A DNA stretch of 64,000 nucleotides from NCBI GenBank assembly GCA_023663085.1, contig JAMPIB010000004.1, positions 1-64,000 on the forward strand, read 5' to 3'. Made by a program: the position numbers and the translations under genes. Shown one piece after another: positions 17,041-25,983 of this stretch. Position 1 is the stretch's first letter. Each line of letters starts with the position of its first letter. This DNA is from Ruminococcus sp. (GTDB lineage Bacteria > Bacillota > Clostridia > Lachnospirales > Lachnospiraceae). The notes beneath the pieces were generated by a model. That model worked only from the letters and a program-made list of their open reading frames with translations, was not told the origin of the DNA and did not search any database.

Positions 17041-18630
17041 TTGTTCAGTGCAATCATATCGGGCACGATCCACGGGTTAAAAAGCCATCTGATCCGGGTG
17101 GAGGTGGATGTGTCAAAAGGTCTGCCCTGTTTTCAGATGGTAGGGCTTCTTGGTTCGGAAGTCAAAGAAGCGAGGGAACGGGTGAAGGTCGCTTTAAAAA
17201 ACGCGGGTATCTTACTGCCGCCGATGTGCATCAATGTGAGCCTCTCGCCCGCGGATCTGCGAAAAGAGGGGGCGCTCTTCGATCTGCCGGTGGCGGTAGG
17301 CATCATGGAAGTGTTGGGACATCTTCCGGCAGGCAGCGGCGAAGGGACGCTTATCATAGGCGAATTGGGGCTAAACGGGGAGGTAAGACCCGTAAAGGGC
17401 GTTCTGCCCATTGTTTTAGAGGCGGCCGCGGCAGGGATAAAACGCTGTCTCCTGCCGGAAGAAAATGCGCCGGAAGGGGCGGTCGTACAGCATATGGAGA
17501 TCATCGGCGTATCCAGCTTACGGGAAACCATGCGTTATCTGCAGGCCGGGCCGGAGGAAAGGCGCAGACTGATAGAACCCTATCAGGTGGATGTGCGTGC
17601 GCTTTTTGAAGAAAAAGAAGGCATGGAAGGGAGAGAGGGCGGGCTGGATTTCGCGGACGTGAACGGACAGGAGAGTGTCAAACGGGCTGCGGAGATAGCG
17701 GCAGCGGGTTTTCACCATCTGCTGATGATCGGGCCGCCGGGCGCGGGCAAAACGATGATCGCCAGACGCATTCCGACCATCCTGCCGCCGTTATCGCTTA
17801 CAGAGAGTATGGAAGTATCGGCAATCTACAGCATCGCGGGACTCCTGCCGGAGAAAGAGGCGCTGATGCGCAGACGGCCTTTCGTAGCGCCGCATCATAT
17901 GATAACACGTCAGGCGCTGACCGGCGGTGGCAGGGTGCCGGCACCGGGAATGATCACGCTGGCGCACCGCGGCGTTCTATTTTTGGACGAAATGCCGGAG
18001 TTTAAGCGGGAAACGCTGGATATCCTGCGCCAGCCGTTAGAAGAACGGCAGGTACAGCTTGCCAGAAGCAGCGGCAATTATATCTATCCTGCGGATTTTA
18101 TGCTGGTAGGGGCTATGAATCCCTGTCCGTGCGGTCATTATCCCGATATGCACAGATGCCGGTGTACGCCTTATGAAGTTCACCGCTATGCGCAGCGGAT
18201 ATCCGGGCCGGTCTTAGACCGTATTGACATCTGCGTGGAGGTGCCGGCGATAGCTTTTTCGGAATTAAAGGTTTCGACATTAAATGCCCCGGCACCGAAA
18301 GAGAATGCGGCGCCGGAGAGCAGCGCGCAGATACGCGCCCGTGTGCTTATGGCCAGAGAGATACAAAAGCAACGTTTTGCCGGGACGTCCCTGCGCTTCA
18401 ATGCCGATATGGGCGTAAAAGAAGTAAAATTATACTGTGCGCTCAAAGATAAGGAAGAGCGGCTTTTGGAGCAGGCTTTTACCGCCCTTAAGCTGACGGC
18501 CAGAAGCTGTCACCGCATCTTAAAGGTGGCGCGCACGATAGCGGATCTGGAGGGCGCAGAAGAAATTGCCGAAAAGCATCTGACAGAAGCAATCTGTTAC
18601 AGGATGACGGACAGAAAATATCTGGCATGA
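17041..18630 (+). CDS. comM: YifB/ComM-family AAA+ helicase
   Basis: Mg-chelatase-like AAA+ protein. Characterised ComM is a hexameric helicase that promotes branch migration of incoming DNA during natural transformation. The 529 aa protein has the N-terminal Lon-like domain (FQMVGLLGSEVKEARERV), Walker A GPPGAGKTMIARR near residue 232, Walker B VLFLDEMPEF near 312 and the zinc-type segment NPCPCGHYPDMHRCRC near 360. The start is TTG at 17041 with AAAGGAGG about 11 bases upstream. dprA follows within 20 bases, so both are one operon. Confidence 0.93.
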   Translation: MFSAIISGTIHGLKSHLIRVEVDVSKGLPCFQMVGLLGSEVKEARERVKVALKNAGILLPPMCINVSLSPADLRKEGALFDLPVAVGIMEVLGHLPAGSGEGTLIIGELGLNGEVRPVKGVLPIVLEAAAAGIKRCLLPEENAPEGAVVQHMEIIGVSSLRETMRYLQAGPEERRRLIEPYQVDVRALFEEKEGMEGREGGLDFADVNGQESVKRAAEIAAAGFHHLLMIGPPGAGKTMIARRIPTILPPLSLTESMEVSAIYSIAGLLPEKEALMRRRPFVAPHHMITRQALTGGGRVPAPGMITLAHRGVLFLDEMPEFKRETLDILRQPLEERQVQLARSSGNYIYPADFMLVGAMNPCPCGHYPDMHRCRCTPYEVHRYAQRISGPVLDRIDICVEVPAIAFSELKVSTLNAPAPKENAAPESSAQIRARVLMAREIQKQRFAGTSLRFNADMGVKEVKLYCALKDKEERLLEQAFTALKLTARSCHRILKVARTIADLEGAEEIAEKHLTEAICYRMTDRKYLA

Positions 18631-18646
18631 GCAGAAAGGAATAAGC

Positions 18647-19813
18647 ATGAGATACGACAGGATACAGGAAGACGATCTTTTACCATACGCGCACTGGCTC
18701 TATACGATTCCGGGGATTGGCAGTAAGACCATATATATGCTTTTATCCGGGGGTATGACTCCCTATGACGTTTATCATATGTCCGCCGGACAGATCGAAG
18801 AGCGTCTCGCAGCCTGGCCTAAAAGGCATGATGCGGCGCAGCGTATTGTAAACGCGAAAGAAAATGCCGGTACTAAAAATAAAATGAACAACATAAGTAA
18901 CATAAAAGCGGCATACGAAAAACTGGCTGAAAAGCAGATACATTTTACTTTCTACGGGCACAGGACTTATCCGGAGAAACTGGCGCAGATCCCGGATGCG
19001 CCGTATGGCCTCTTTTTTTTAGGAAGACTTCCTGAAAAAAGAAAAATAACAGTTGCTATCATTGGCGCCCGTAACTGTTCCGGATATGGCAGGCGGATGG
19101 CGGAATTATTCGGCAGGGAACTGGCGCAGGCAGGTATCGGGATTATCAGCGGTATGGCCAGAGGGATCGATGGCATAGGCCAGTTGGCGGCTCTTACGGC
19201 AGGCGGCTATTCGCTGGGAGTCATGGGATGCGGTGCGGATATCTGCTATCCGGCGGAGAATAAGAGTTTATATAAGGCGCTCTGCATACAGGGCGGTGTC
19301 TGCTCGGAATATCTGCCCGGTACCCTGCCCAGGAACAGCCTTTTTCCGCCCAGAAATCGTATCATCAGCGGACTCTCCGATGTCGTACTGGTCATTGAAG
19401 CCAAAGCAAAGAGCGGGACATTGATCACCGTTGATATGGCGTTAGAGCAGGGGAAGGAAGTCTATGCGCTGCCCGGCAGGGTGACAGAAGCCCTGAGCGA
19501 AGGCTGCAACCATCTGATCAGGCAGGGTGCGGGCGTGGCCCTTTCTCCACAGGATATGATAAGGGAACTTGCAGGAGAAAATACGGATAAAACCAGGGAC
19601 AAAAACAGCAGTCTTGTCCTGTTATCCGACCTGCAGGCGGATTTATTGGAGGCTCTGACAGAGAATCCGCTGTCCGTGGAACAGATTAAGGAACGCATGT
19701 TATCTAAATGCGGCCGCAGAATATCGACGCCGGAACTGATAAATGAACTTATGCACCTTGCCATAGCGGGATGGGCCAGACAGATCGGCAGCGGCTATTT
19801 TATGAAAGTATAA
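18647..19813 (+). CDS. dprA: DNA processing protein DprA
   Basis: Loads RecA on incoming single-stranded DNA in natural transformation; widely conserved even in non-competent bacteria. The 388 aa protein has an N-terminal SAM-like domain (TIPGIGSKTIYMLL), the Rossmann-like DprA core with IIGARNCSGYGRRMAELFG (about 131-149), ISGMARGIDGIGQLAAL near 164 and SGTLITVDMALEQGKEVYAL near 257, and a C-terminal winged-helix region from about 330. It follows comM by 16 bases and is followed by the separate topA promoter. Confidence 0.95.
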   Translation: MRYDRIQEDDLLPYAHWLYTIPGIGSKTIYMLLSGGMTPYDVYHMSAGQIEERLAAWPKRHDAAQRIVNAKENAGTKNKMNNISNIKAAYEKLAEKQIHFTFYGHRTYPEKLAQIPDAPYGLFFLGRLPEKRKITVAIIGARNCSGYGRRMAELFGRELAQAGIGIISGMARGIDGIGQLAALTAGGYSLGVMGCGADICYPAENKSLYKALCIQGGVCSEYLPGTLPRNSLFPPRNRIISGLSDVVLVIEAKAKSGTLITVDMALEQGKEVYALPGRVTEALSEGCNHLIRQGAGVALSPQDMIRELAGENTDKTRDKNSSLVLLSDLQADLLEALTENPLSVEQIKERMLSKCGRRISTPELINELMHLAIAGWARQIGSGYFMKV

Positions 19814-19842
19814 TGTTATAATATGGAAAGAATAAATTTTTC

Positions 19843-19871
19843 TTGCAACTCTTTTCAATATGTTATATAGT
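19843..19871 (+). promoter_or_regulatory. sigma-A promoter of topA
   Basis: TTGCAA (19843-19848) and TATAGT (19866-19871) with a 17-base spacer. Transcription would begin near 19878, at the edge of the tandem repeats that make up the leader. Confidence 0.7.
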
Positions 19872-19879
19872 GTTTTTTA

Positions 19880-19924
19880 TTGACAGACAACGAACTGACA
19901 GACAGCGGATTGACAGACAACAAT
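19880..19924 (+). repeat. Three tandem 15-bp repeats in the topA leader
   Basis: TTGACAGACAACGAA (19880-19894), CTGACAGACAGCGGA (19895-19909) and TTGACAGACAACAAT (19910-19924) are contiguous copies with the shared core TGACAGACARC. They lie between the promoter and the ribosome binding site of topA. Confidence 0.85.
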
Positions 19925-19947
19925 GTGTTTAAAGGATGGGAATTGTT

Positions 19948-22035
19948 ATGGCAAAGTATCTGGTAATCGTGGAATCACCGGCCAAGGTGAAGACAATTAA
20001 AAAATTTCTGGGAGCAAATTACGAGGTGGCGGCAAGTAACGGACATGTGCGCGACTTGCCAAGGAGTCAGTTAGGCATAGACGTGGAACATGATTTTGAG
20101 CCGAAGTATATCACCATCAGAGGCAAAGGTGATGTCCTCGCCAATCTGCGCAAAGAAGTAAAAAAAGCGGAAAAAATTTATCTGGCGACTGACCCCGACC
20201 GCGAGGGAGAAGCCATTTCCTGGCATTTATTACATGCGCTGAAACTGGAGGGCAAGAAAGTATACCGCATCACTTTTAACGAGATTACGAAGAATGCGGT
20301 CAGGGAATCCTTGAAAAATGCCAGGGAGATTGATATGGATCTGGTGGATGCGCAGCAGGCCAGACGCTGTCTCGACCGTATGGTGGGCTATAAGATATCG
20401 CCGCTTCTGTGGGCTAAGGTAAAGAGGGGCTTAAGCGCAGGCCGTGTACAGTCCGTGGCGCTGCGGATCATCTGCGACAGAGAAGACGAGATCAACGCGT
20501 TTATCCCGGAAGAATACTGGACACTGGATGTTTCTTTTCAGATACCGGGAGAAAAGAAGCCTCTCACAGCCAAATATTATGGAACAACGAAACAGAAGCA
20601 GACAATTTCTTCCAAAGAAGAGTTGGAGAAGATAAAAAAGACATTGCAGAATGCTGAATATCAGGTGACGGATGTTAAACGCGGCGAGCGTGTAAAAAAA
20701 TCCCCGCTTCCTTTTACAACGTCTACTTTACAGCAGGAGGCGAGCAAACTCTTAAATTTTTCCACACAAAAGACCATGCGCCTGGCCCAGCAGCTATATG
20801 AAGGGATTGATATCAAGGGAAACGGTACGGTCGGCGTCATCACCTATCTGCGTACAGACTCCACGAGGATATCCGAAGAAGCGGAGACGGCGGCCAGAGA
20901 ATATATCAGCGAAAACTATGGAGCGTCCTATGCGGCCGAAACGATACGGGAGCAGAAAAACGCACAGAAGATACAGGATGCGCATGAGGCGATCCGCCCT
21001 ACCGATATCGCGCGCACACCGGCTCTCTTAAAAGATTCGCTCTCCAGAGACCAGTTCAGACTCTATCAGCTTATCTGGAAACGCTTTACGGCCAGCTGCA
21101 TGACGCCTGCGCAGTACGAAACGACTTCGGTCAGGATCGACGCGGCGGGACAGCGCTTTACGGTGGCGGCCTCCAAGGTAAAGTTTGACGGATTTATGAG
21201 CGTATATCATGATGAAGAGGAGAAAGAAGAGAGCAATACGCTGGTAAAGGGGATTGATAAAGATACGAAACTCATTTTTGATTCCTTTGAGGAAAAACAG
21301 CACTTTACACAGCCTGCCCCGCATTATACGGAGGCTTCGTTAGTAAGGGCACTGGAAGAACTGGGGATCGGACGGCCGAGTACTTATGCGCCTACCATCA
21401 CGACGATCCTGGCCAGACGTTATATCGTAAAAGAGAATAAGAACCTTTATGTGACGGAGATCGGCGAGGCTGTCAATCATATCATGAAAGAGGCTTTCCC
21501 TTCGATAGTGGATGTGAACTTTACGGCGACCATGGAGACACTTTTAGACGGCATTGAGGACGGAAGTGTGAGATGGAAGACTGTTATTGCCAATTTCTAT
21601 CCGGATCTGCGAGACGCGGTGGAAAAGGCGGAAAAGGAGCTTGAAGAGATAGAGATAGAAGATGAGGTCTCGGAAGAAGTCTGTGAGCACTGTGGCAGAC
21701 AGATGGTCATTAAATACGGTCCTCATGGCAGATTTTTAGCCTGCCCCGGCTTTCCCGAATGCCGCAATACCAAGCCTTATTTTGAGAAAATAGGTGTGGC
21801 CTGCCCTAAGTGTGGCAAGGACATTGTCTTAAAAAAGACGAAAAAAGGCAGAAAATATTACGGATGTGTCGATAACCCGCAATGTGATTTCATGGTATGG
21901 CAGAAACCGGTGGACAAAAGATGCCCCAGATGCGGTTCTATCCTTCTGGAAAAAGGAAATAAACTCGTATGTGCGGACGAGACCTGCGGATACGTGGAAG
22001 AAGCAGTTGATAAGAAGCAGCCTGTAGAAGCATAG
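19948..22035 (+). CDS. topA: DNA topoisomerase I
   Basis: Type IA topoisomerase that relaxes negative supercoils. The 695 aa protein begins MAKYLVIVESPAKVKTI with the Toprim domain (second motif DPDREGEAISWHL near residue 79). The catalytic tyrosine lies in the segment GVITYLRTDSTRIS near 298. Three C-terminal zinc modules follow: CEHCGRQM...CPGFPEC, CPKCGKDI...CVDNPQC and CPRCGSI...CADETC. I choose ATG 19948 rather than 19936 because AAAGGATGGG lies about 8-13 bases before it and overlaps the earlier ATG. It has its own promoter and an unusual repeat-containing leader. Confidence 0.97.
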   Translation: MAKYLVIVESPAKVKTIKKFLGANYEVAASNGHVRDLPRSQLGIDVEHDFEPKYITIRGKGDVLANLRKEVKKAEKIYLATDPDREGEAISWHLLHALKLEGKKVYRITFNEITKNAVRESLKNAREIDMDLVDAQQARRCLDRMVGYKISPLLWAKVKRGLSAGRVQSVALRIICDREDEINAFIPEEYWTLDVSFQIPGEKKPLTAKYYGTTKQKQTISSKEELEKIKKTLQNAEYQVTDVKRGERVKKSPLPFTTSTLQQEASKLLNFSTQKTMRLAQQLYEGIDIKGNGTVGVITYLRTDSTRISEEAETAAREYISENYGASYAAETIREQKNAQKIQDAHEAIRPTDIARTPALLKDSLSRDQFRLYQLIWKRFTASCMTPAQYETTSVRIDAAGQRFTVAASKVKFDGFMSVYHDEEEKEESNTLVKGIDKDTKLIFDSFEEKQHFTQPAPHYTEASLVRALEELGIGRPSTYAPTITTILARRYIVKENKNLYVTEIGEAVNHIMKEAFPSIVDVNFTATMETLLDGIEDGSVRWKTVIANFYPDLRDAVEKAEKELEEIEIEDEVSEEVCEHCGRQMVIKYGPHGRFLACPGFPECRNTKPYFEKIGVACPKCGKDIVLKKTKKGRKYYGCVDNPQCDFMVWQKPVDKRCPRCGSILLEKGNKLVCADETCGYVEEAVDKKQPVEA

Positions 22036-22092
22036 CAGATCAGCAATTCCAGTATTTACATGGAAATTGCGCTAAAATTCGAGCAATATACA

Positions 22093-22121
22093 TTGAAAAT
22101 ACAGAAAACATGTGTTAGAAT
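22093..22121 (+). promoter_or_regulatory. sigma-A promoter of codY
   Basis: TTGAAA (22093-22098) and TAGAAT (22116-22121) with a 17-base spacer and an extended -10 TG at 22113-22114. A weak CodY-box-like stretch (22096-22110, 10 of 15 matches) overlaps the spacer. A small hairpin AGCCC/GGGCT follows in the leader. Confidence 0.7.
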
Positions 22122-22167
22122 AGGCGTGTAGCCCGAAGTCTTGGGCTTCTGAAAGGCGAGAAGTAAA

Positions 22168-22953
22168 ATGAGCAGTATACAGTTATTAGATAAGACCAGG
22201 AAGATAGGAAAACTTTTACACAATAACAATTCAGGCAAGTTTGTTTTTAATGATATCTGCGATGTGTTAAAGGAAATTCTCATATCCAATGTCCTGGTGA
22301 TCAGTAAAAAAGGAAAGGTACTCGGTATCGGGGATCTGAAAGAAGTGGAATCCCTGACAGAACTTATTGTGGATCATGTCGGCGGCTTTATCGACCCGAT
22401 GCTGAACGAAAGATTTTTATCAGTCCTCTCCACCAAGGAAAACGTTAATCTGGAGACGTTAGGTTTTGAAAGCATTGATACCAGAAAATTCCAGGCGGTC
22501 ATTGCACCGATCGAGATCTCCGGAGAGAGACTCGGTACCCTTTTTATCTATAAGTGCGACGAACAGTACGATATCGACGATATCATATTGTGTGAGTATG
22601 GAACGACAGTCGTGGGACTGGAGATGTTACGTGCCGTGACGGAAGAAAACGCCGAAGAGAACCGCAAGGTGGCAGTCGTCAAATCGGCGATCAATACGCT
22701 TTCTTTTTCCGAAATGGAAGCGATCACCCACATTTTCGACGAATTAGGCGGCATGGAGGGTATCCTTGTAGCCAGTAAGATAGCGGATAAAGTGGGGATC
22801 ACCCGTTCCGTGATCGTCAATGCTCTGCGCAAGTTTGAGAGTGCAGGTGTTATTGAATCCCGCTCGTCAGGCATGAAAGGCACTTATATAAAAGTTTTGA
22901 ACGATGTTGTTTTCGATGAAGTCGAGAAGTTAAAAGAACAGGGCAGATATTGA
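22168..22953 (+). CDS. codY: GTP- and branched-chain-amino-acid-sensing repressor CodY
   Basis: Global regulator of stationary-phase, virulence and motility genes in Firmicutes. The 261 aa protein has the usual length: an N-terminal GAF-type ligand domain (to about 155), a linker helix and a C-terminal winged helix-turn-helix with the nearly invariant block IADKVGITRSVIVNALRKFE near residue 205. GAAAGGCGAG lies about 8 bases before the ATG. It sits directly upstream of the fla/che operon on the same strand; in Bacillus CodY represses fla/che, so the adjacency is suggestive. Confidence 0.97.
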   Translation: MSSIQLLDKTRKIGKLLHNNNSGKFVFNDICDVLKEILISNVLVISKKGKVLGIGDLKEVESLTELIVDHVGGFIDPMLNERFLSVLSTKENVNLETLGFESIDTRKFQAVIAPIEISGERLGTLFIYKCDEQYDIDDIILCEYGTTVVGLEMLRAVTEENAEENRKVAVVKSAINTLSFSEMEAITHIFDELGGMEGILVASKIADKVGITRSVIVNALRKFESAGVIESRSSGMKGTYIKVLNDVVFDEVEKLKEQGRY

Positions 22954-22971
22954 TTTTTTTTTGCTTTTGTC

Positions 22972-23000
22972 TTGTAATTTTGGAAGAATGACTTTATAAT
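22972..23000 (+). promoter_or_regulatory. sigma-A promoter of the fla/che operon
   Basis: TTGTAA (22972-22977) and a perfect TATAAT (22995-23000) with a 17-base spacer, 38 bases before flgB. AATTTTGGAAGAATG (22976-22990), between the elements, matches a CodY box at 10 of 15 positions. No sigma-28 element was seen here. Confidence 0.75.
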
Positions 23001-23037
23001 AGTTTAAGGATTTTAATATAATGGATGAGGTGCGATT

Positions 23038-23436
23038 ATGAGTTCATTGATCAATACGAATGTTTTTGACTATGTAAATGTGCTGGACAAGGCCGCGGAC
23101 GCGTCCTGGCTTCGTAATGATGCGATCAGCAACAACCTTGCCAATGTGGACACACCCGGTTATAAGAGACAGGATGTGGATTTTGAGTCCCAGCTTGCAC
23201 GGGCGCTCAGACATTCCCGTTATACCTCCATGGATGCCAAGGTATCCAATCTGAAGACGAACCATTTGCAGCCGGTATGCTATACGGATTATGCTGGTTT
23301 TTCCTATCGTCTTGATGGCAATAATGTGGACGTGGATACGGAAGGCGTTTATCTGGCCAAGAACCAGATCACCTATCAGGGTCTGGAACTGAGCATCGCG
23401 CAGGAGTTTAAGAATCTGCAGGCTGTTATGAGATAA
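23038..23436 (+). CDS. flgB: Flagellar proximal rod protein FlgB
   Basis: Rod subunit at the base of the flagellar axle, exported by the flagellar type III system. The 132 aa protein has the rod-family N-terminal motif AISNNLANVDTPGYKRQDVDF (split at about residues 28-48) and the C-terminal heptad-like helix QGLELSIAQEFKNLQAVMR expected for axial proteins. GATGAGGTG lies before the ATG. It is the first gene of the operon, behind a strong promoter. Confidence 0.95.
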   Translation: MSSLINTNVFDYVNVLDKAADASWLRNDAISNNLANVDTPGYKRQDVDFESQLARALRHSRYTSMDAKVSNLKTNHLQPVCYTDYAGFSYRLDGNNVDVDTEGVYLAKNQITYQGLELSIAQEFKNLQAVMR

Positions 23437-23503
23437 AATCCGGCAATGCGGATATGACAATGAATATTACAGGAATAAGTAATTGAGGGAAGGAGTATAG
23501 ACG

Positions 23504-23950
23504 ATGGGGATTTTTTCGGCATTTGATATCAATGGTTCGGGTATGTCTGCGGAGCGTTTCCGTATGGACATCATTTCGGAAAATATAGCCAATCAGAATA
23601 CGACCCGGACAGAGGACGGTACGCCGTACCGCAGAAAAGTAGTAGTATTTGAAGAGAAAAATTCGCAGACACCTTTTCGCCATGTACTGAATGAGGCAAG
23701 AGACCGCTATTCAGGTAACGGCGTTAAGGTTACAGGTGTTTATGAGGATGAATGGACGGAAATGAAGATGGTATATGATCCGTCGCATCCGGATGCGGAC
23801 GAGAATGGATATGTAACTTATCCGAACGTCAGCACAATAACGGAAATGACCAATCTGATCGATGCAAGCCGTGCTTACGAGGCTAATTCGACGGCTTTTA
23901 CGGCCAGCAAGAACATCGCGACCAAAGGTCTGGATATATTGAACAGCTAA
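23504..23950 (+). CDS. flgC: Flagellar rod protein FlgC
   Basis: Proximal rod subunit. The 148 aa protein has the N-terminal rod signature RMDIISENIANQNTTRTEDG near residue 20, the conserved segment YDPSHPDADENGYVTYPNV near 87 and the C-terminal helix MTNLIDASRAYEANSTAF. GGAAGGAG lies about 8 bases before the start. The 67-base gap after flgB contains no recognisable element. Order flgB-flgC-fliE is standard. Confidence 0.96.
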   Translation: MGIFSAFDINGSGMSAERFRMDIISENIANQNTTRTEDGTPYRRKVVVFEEKNSQTPFRHVLNEARDRYSGNGVKVTGVYEDEWTEMKMVYDPSHPDADENGYVTYPNVSTITEMTNLIDASRAYEANSTAFTASKNIATKGLDILNS

Positions 23951-23999
23951 TGGAAATTGAAATATGTGATATGAGATATAATACCGGAGGAAGATGATT

Positions 24000-24326
24000 A
24001 TGGCTTTAGATATTACTGCGTTATATAATGTGTCATCCGGCGCGGTCAAGGAAGTTGCGAAGAATGCGCCGACTACCAGAATGGATACATACACAGACAA
24101 AAGTTTCAACGATCTTTTAGGTACTGCGATCGAGAATATCAATACGACCAACAGCTATCTTTCCGATGCAGAGAATGAGGAGATCAAATGGGCGCTCGGC
24201 GAGAGCGAGAATACCCATGATCTGACGATTGCCCTACAGAAGGCATCGACTGCATTGCAGTATACTGTTGCCATAAGAGATAAGCTCTTAGACGCTTATA
24301 AGGAAATCATGCAGATGCAGATTTAG
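24000..24326 (+). CDS. fliE: Flagellar hook-basal body protein FliE
   Basis: Small adaptor joining the MS ring to the rod and the export gate. The 108 aa protein has the family pattern SFNDLLGTAIENINTTN near residue 35 and the C-terminal helix TIALQKASTALQYTVAIRDK, which matches FliE. ATG 24000 is preferred over 23994 because GGAGG (23986-23990) is 9 bases before it but only 3 before the other. Confidence 0.93.
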   Translation: MALDITALYNVSSGAVKEVAKNAPTTRMDTYTDKSFNDLLGTAIENINTTNSYLSDAENEEIKWALGESENTHDLTIALQKASTALQYTVAIRDKLLDAYKEIMQMQI

Positions 24327-24363
24327 CGTCATATAGCGAAATACTTGAGGAGAAATAGTAGCT

Positions 24364-25977
24364 GTGGATAAATTGTTAGAGAAATTAAAGGAGTTAGGCA
24401 ATCGAATATTAGAGTGGTGGAACCGCTTTACGACGAAGCAGAAAACCCTGATCGTGATGGTCGTTGCCGCCGTGGTACTGGCGATAGCGATACTTGTCAC
24501 GGTACTGAACCGTCCCCAGTATGTGCTTTTGAAAAACTGTGAGGATACGACACAGGCGGCGGATGTAAGGGATCTGCTCGAAGAAGAAGGTTTGAATTAT
24601 ACGGTTTCCGATGACGGACTGGAATTCAGGATACTGAAATCCCAGCAGTCAGACGCTATTTTATTACTGGGTTCCAACAGTATCAGAACGGCGGGTTACG
24701 GTATTGAGAATGTAACAAACGGCGGTTTTGCAACGACGGAATCGGATAAGCAGCGCGCTTATATCCTGTATCTGGAGAAGTATATCGAGGATAATGTGTT
24801 AGAACCGATCGAGGCAGTCAAGAGTGCGACGGTTATGTTAAATATTCCGGAAAATACGGGGACGCTCATAGATTCTGATAAAGAATCTTCCTGTAACGTT
24901 ACCCTGTCATTAAAAGAGGATATCTCACCGGAAAGCGCAGCGGCTATTGCGCGGGCGATAGCAACGGGCCTCGGTAATGAGACGACTAAGAATATCGTCA
25001 TCATGGATACAGAAGCAAACATGCTCTTTTCCGGAGATGATGATTATTCGGTATCGGGTACGGCCAATTCCCAGCTGTCGGTCAAGGCAGAAGCGGAGCG
25101 GCTGGTAACGAGCGAAGTGAAGCAGGTGCTGCTCGGTACGAATGAATTTGATACCATAGAAGTGGCGACTAATCTGGTTCTGGATTTTTCTAAGACATCC
25201 ACGACAGAGCATGACTTCTCGGCGCCGGATGGCAGAGAAGAAGGAATGTTGAGCAGTGAAGATACGTATAGTTCTGTTAATGAAAGTGGTGTCGGCGGTG
25301 TACCGGGAACGGATTCCAACGGAGACGATGGTACTACATATGTCCTTGAGGACGATACCAATTCCCGTTCGGAGGTCAACGAGACATCCCGTGAATACCT
25401 GCCGAATGAAAAGATCACGACAACCGAGAGTTCGCCGGGTATGATAAATTATAACCAGTCGTCACTTTCTGTAGCGATGATCCGCCATAATGTTATTAAA
25501 GAAGAAGATATCGAGAGACAGGGGCTTTTAGACACTGTCACCTGGGAAGAATATAAACTGAATAATCAGGAACGTACAAAACTGGAAGTTGACGAGGATC
25601 TGATCGACGTCGTTGCCAAGGCAACCGGTATCAGTGCTGATAATATAGCTATTGTTGCCTACAGCGAGAATGTATTCTTTGATGATGAAGGTTCAGGTAT
25701 CAGTGCAACAGATGTTATGCAGATCATTCTGATCATCGTGATCCTTGCACTTCTTGCCTTTGTTGTTCTTAGAAGCATGCGCGGCGAGAAACACGAAGAG
25801 ACCGAGGAAGAACTTTCTGTGGAGAACTTATTACAGTCAACACCGGATTCACAGCTTGCGGATATTTCCGTAGAGGATGATTCCGAGACGAGAAAACTTA
25901 TCAGTAAATTCGTGGATGAAAATCCGGAGGCTGCGGCGAATCTGCTGCGCAACTGGTTAAATGAGGACTGGGGGTAA
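24364..25977 (+). CDS. fliF: Flagellar MS-ring protein FliF
   Basis: Forms the MS ring in the cytoplasmic membrane and anchors the C ring and export gate. The 537 aa protein starts with GTG, preceded by GAGGAGA. There are two membrane segments (about residues 28-50 and 452-472), with ring-building motif domains between them and a low-complexity Ser/Thr/Asp loop near 300-345. The C-terminal tail ANLLRNWLNEDWG is the FliG-binding element. fliG begins 6 bases downstream. Confidence 0.96.
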   Translation: MDKLLEKLKELGNRILEWWNRFTTKQKTLIVMVVAAVVLAIAILVTVLNRPQYVLLKNCEDTTQAADVRDLLEEEGLNYTVSDDGLEFRILKSQQSDAILLLGSNSIRTAGYGIENVTNGGFATTESDKQRAYILYLEKYIEDNVLEPIEAVKSATVMLNIPENTGTLIDSDKESSCNVTLSLKEDISPESAAAIARAIATGLGNETTKNIVIMDTEANMLFSGDDDYSVSGTANSQLSVKAEAERLVTSEVKQVLLGTNEFDTIEVATNLVLDFSKTSTTEHDFSAPDGREEGMLSSEDTYSSVNESGVGGVPGTDSNGDDGTTYVLEDDTNSRSEVNETSREYLPNEKITTTESSPGMINYNQSSLSVAMIRHNVIKEEDIERQGLLDTVTWEEYKLNNQERTKLEVDEDLIDVVAKATGISADNIAIVAYSENVFFDDEGSGISATDVMQIILIIVILALLAFVVLRSMRGEKHEETEEELSVENLLQSTPDSQLADISVEDDSETRKLISKFVDENPEAAANLLRNWLNEDWG

Positions 25978-25983
25978 ATAGCA

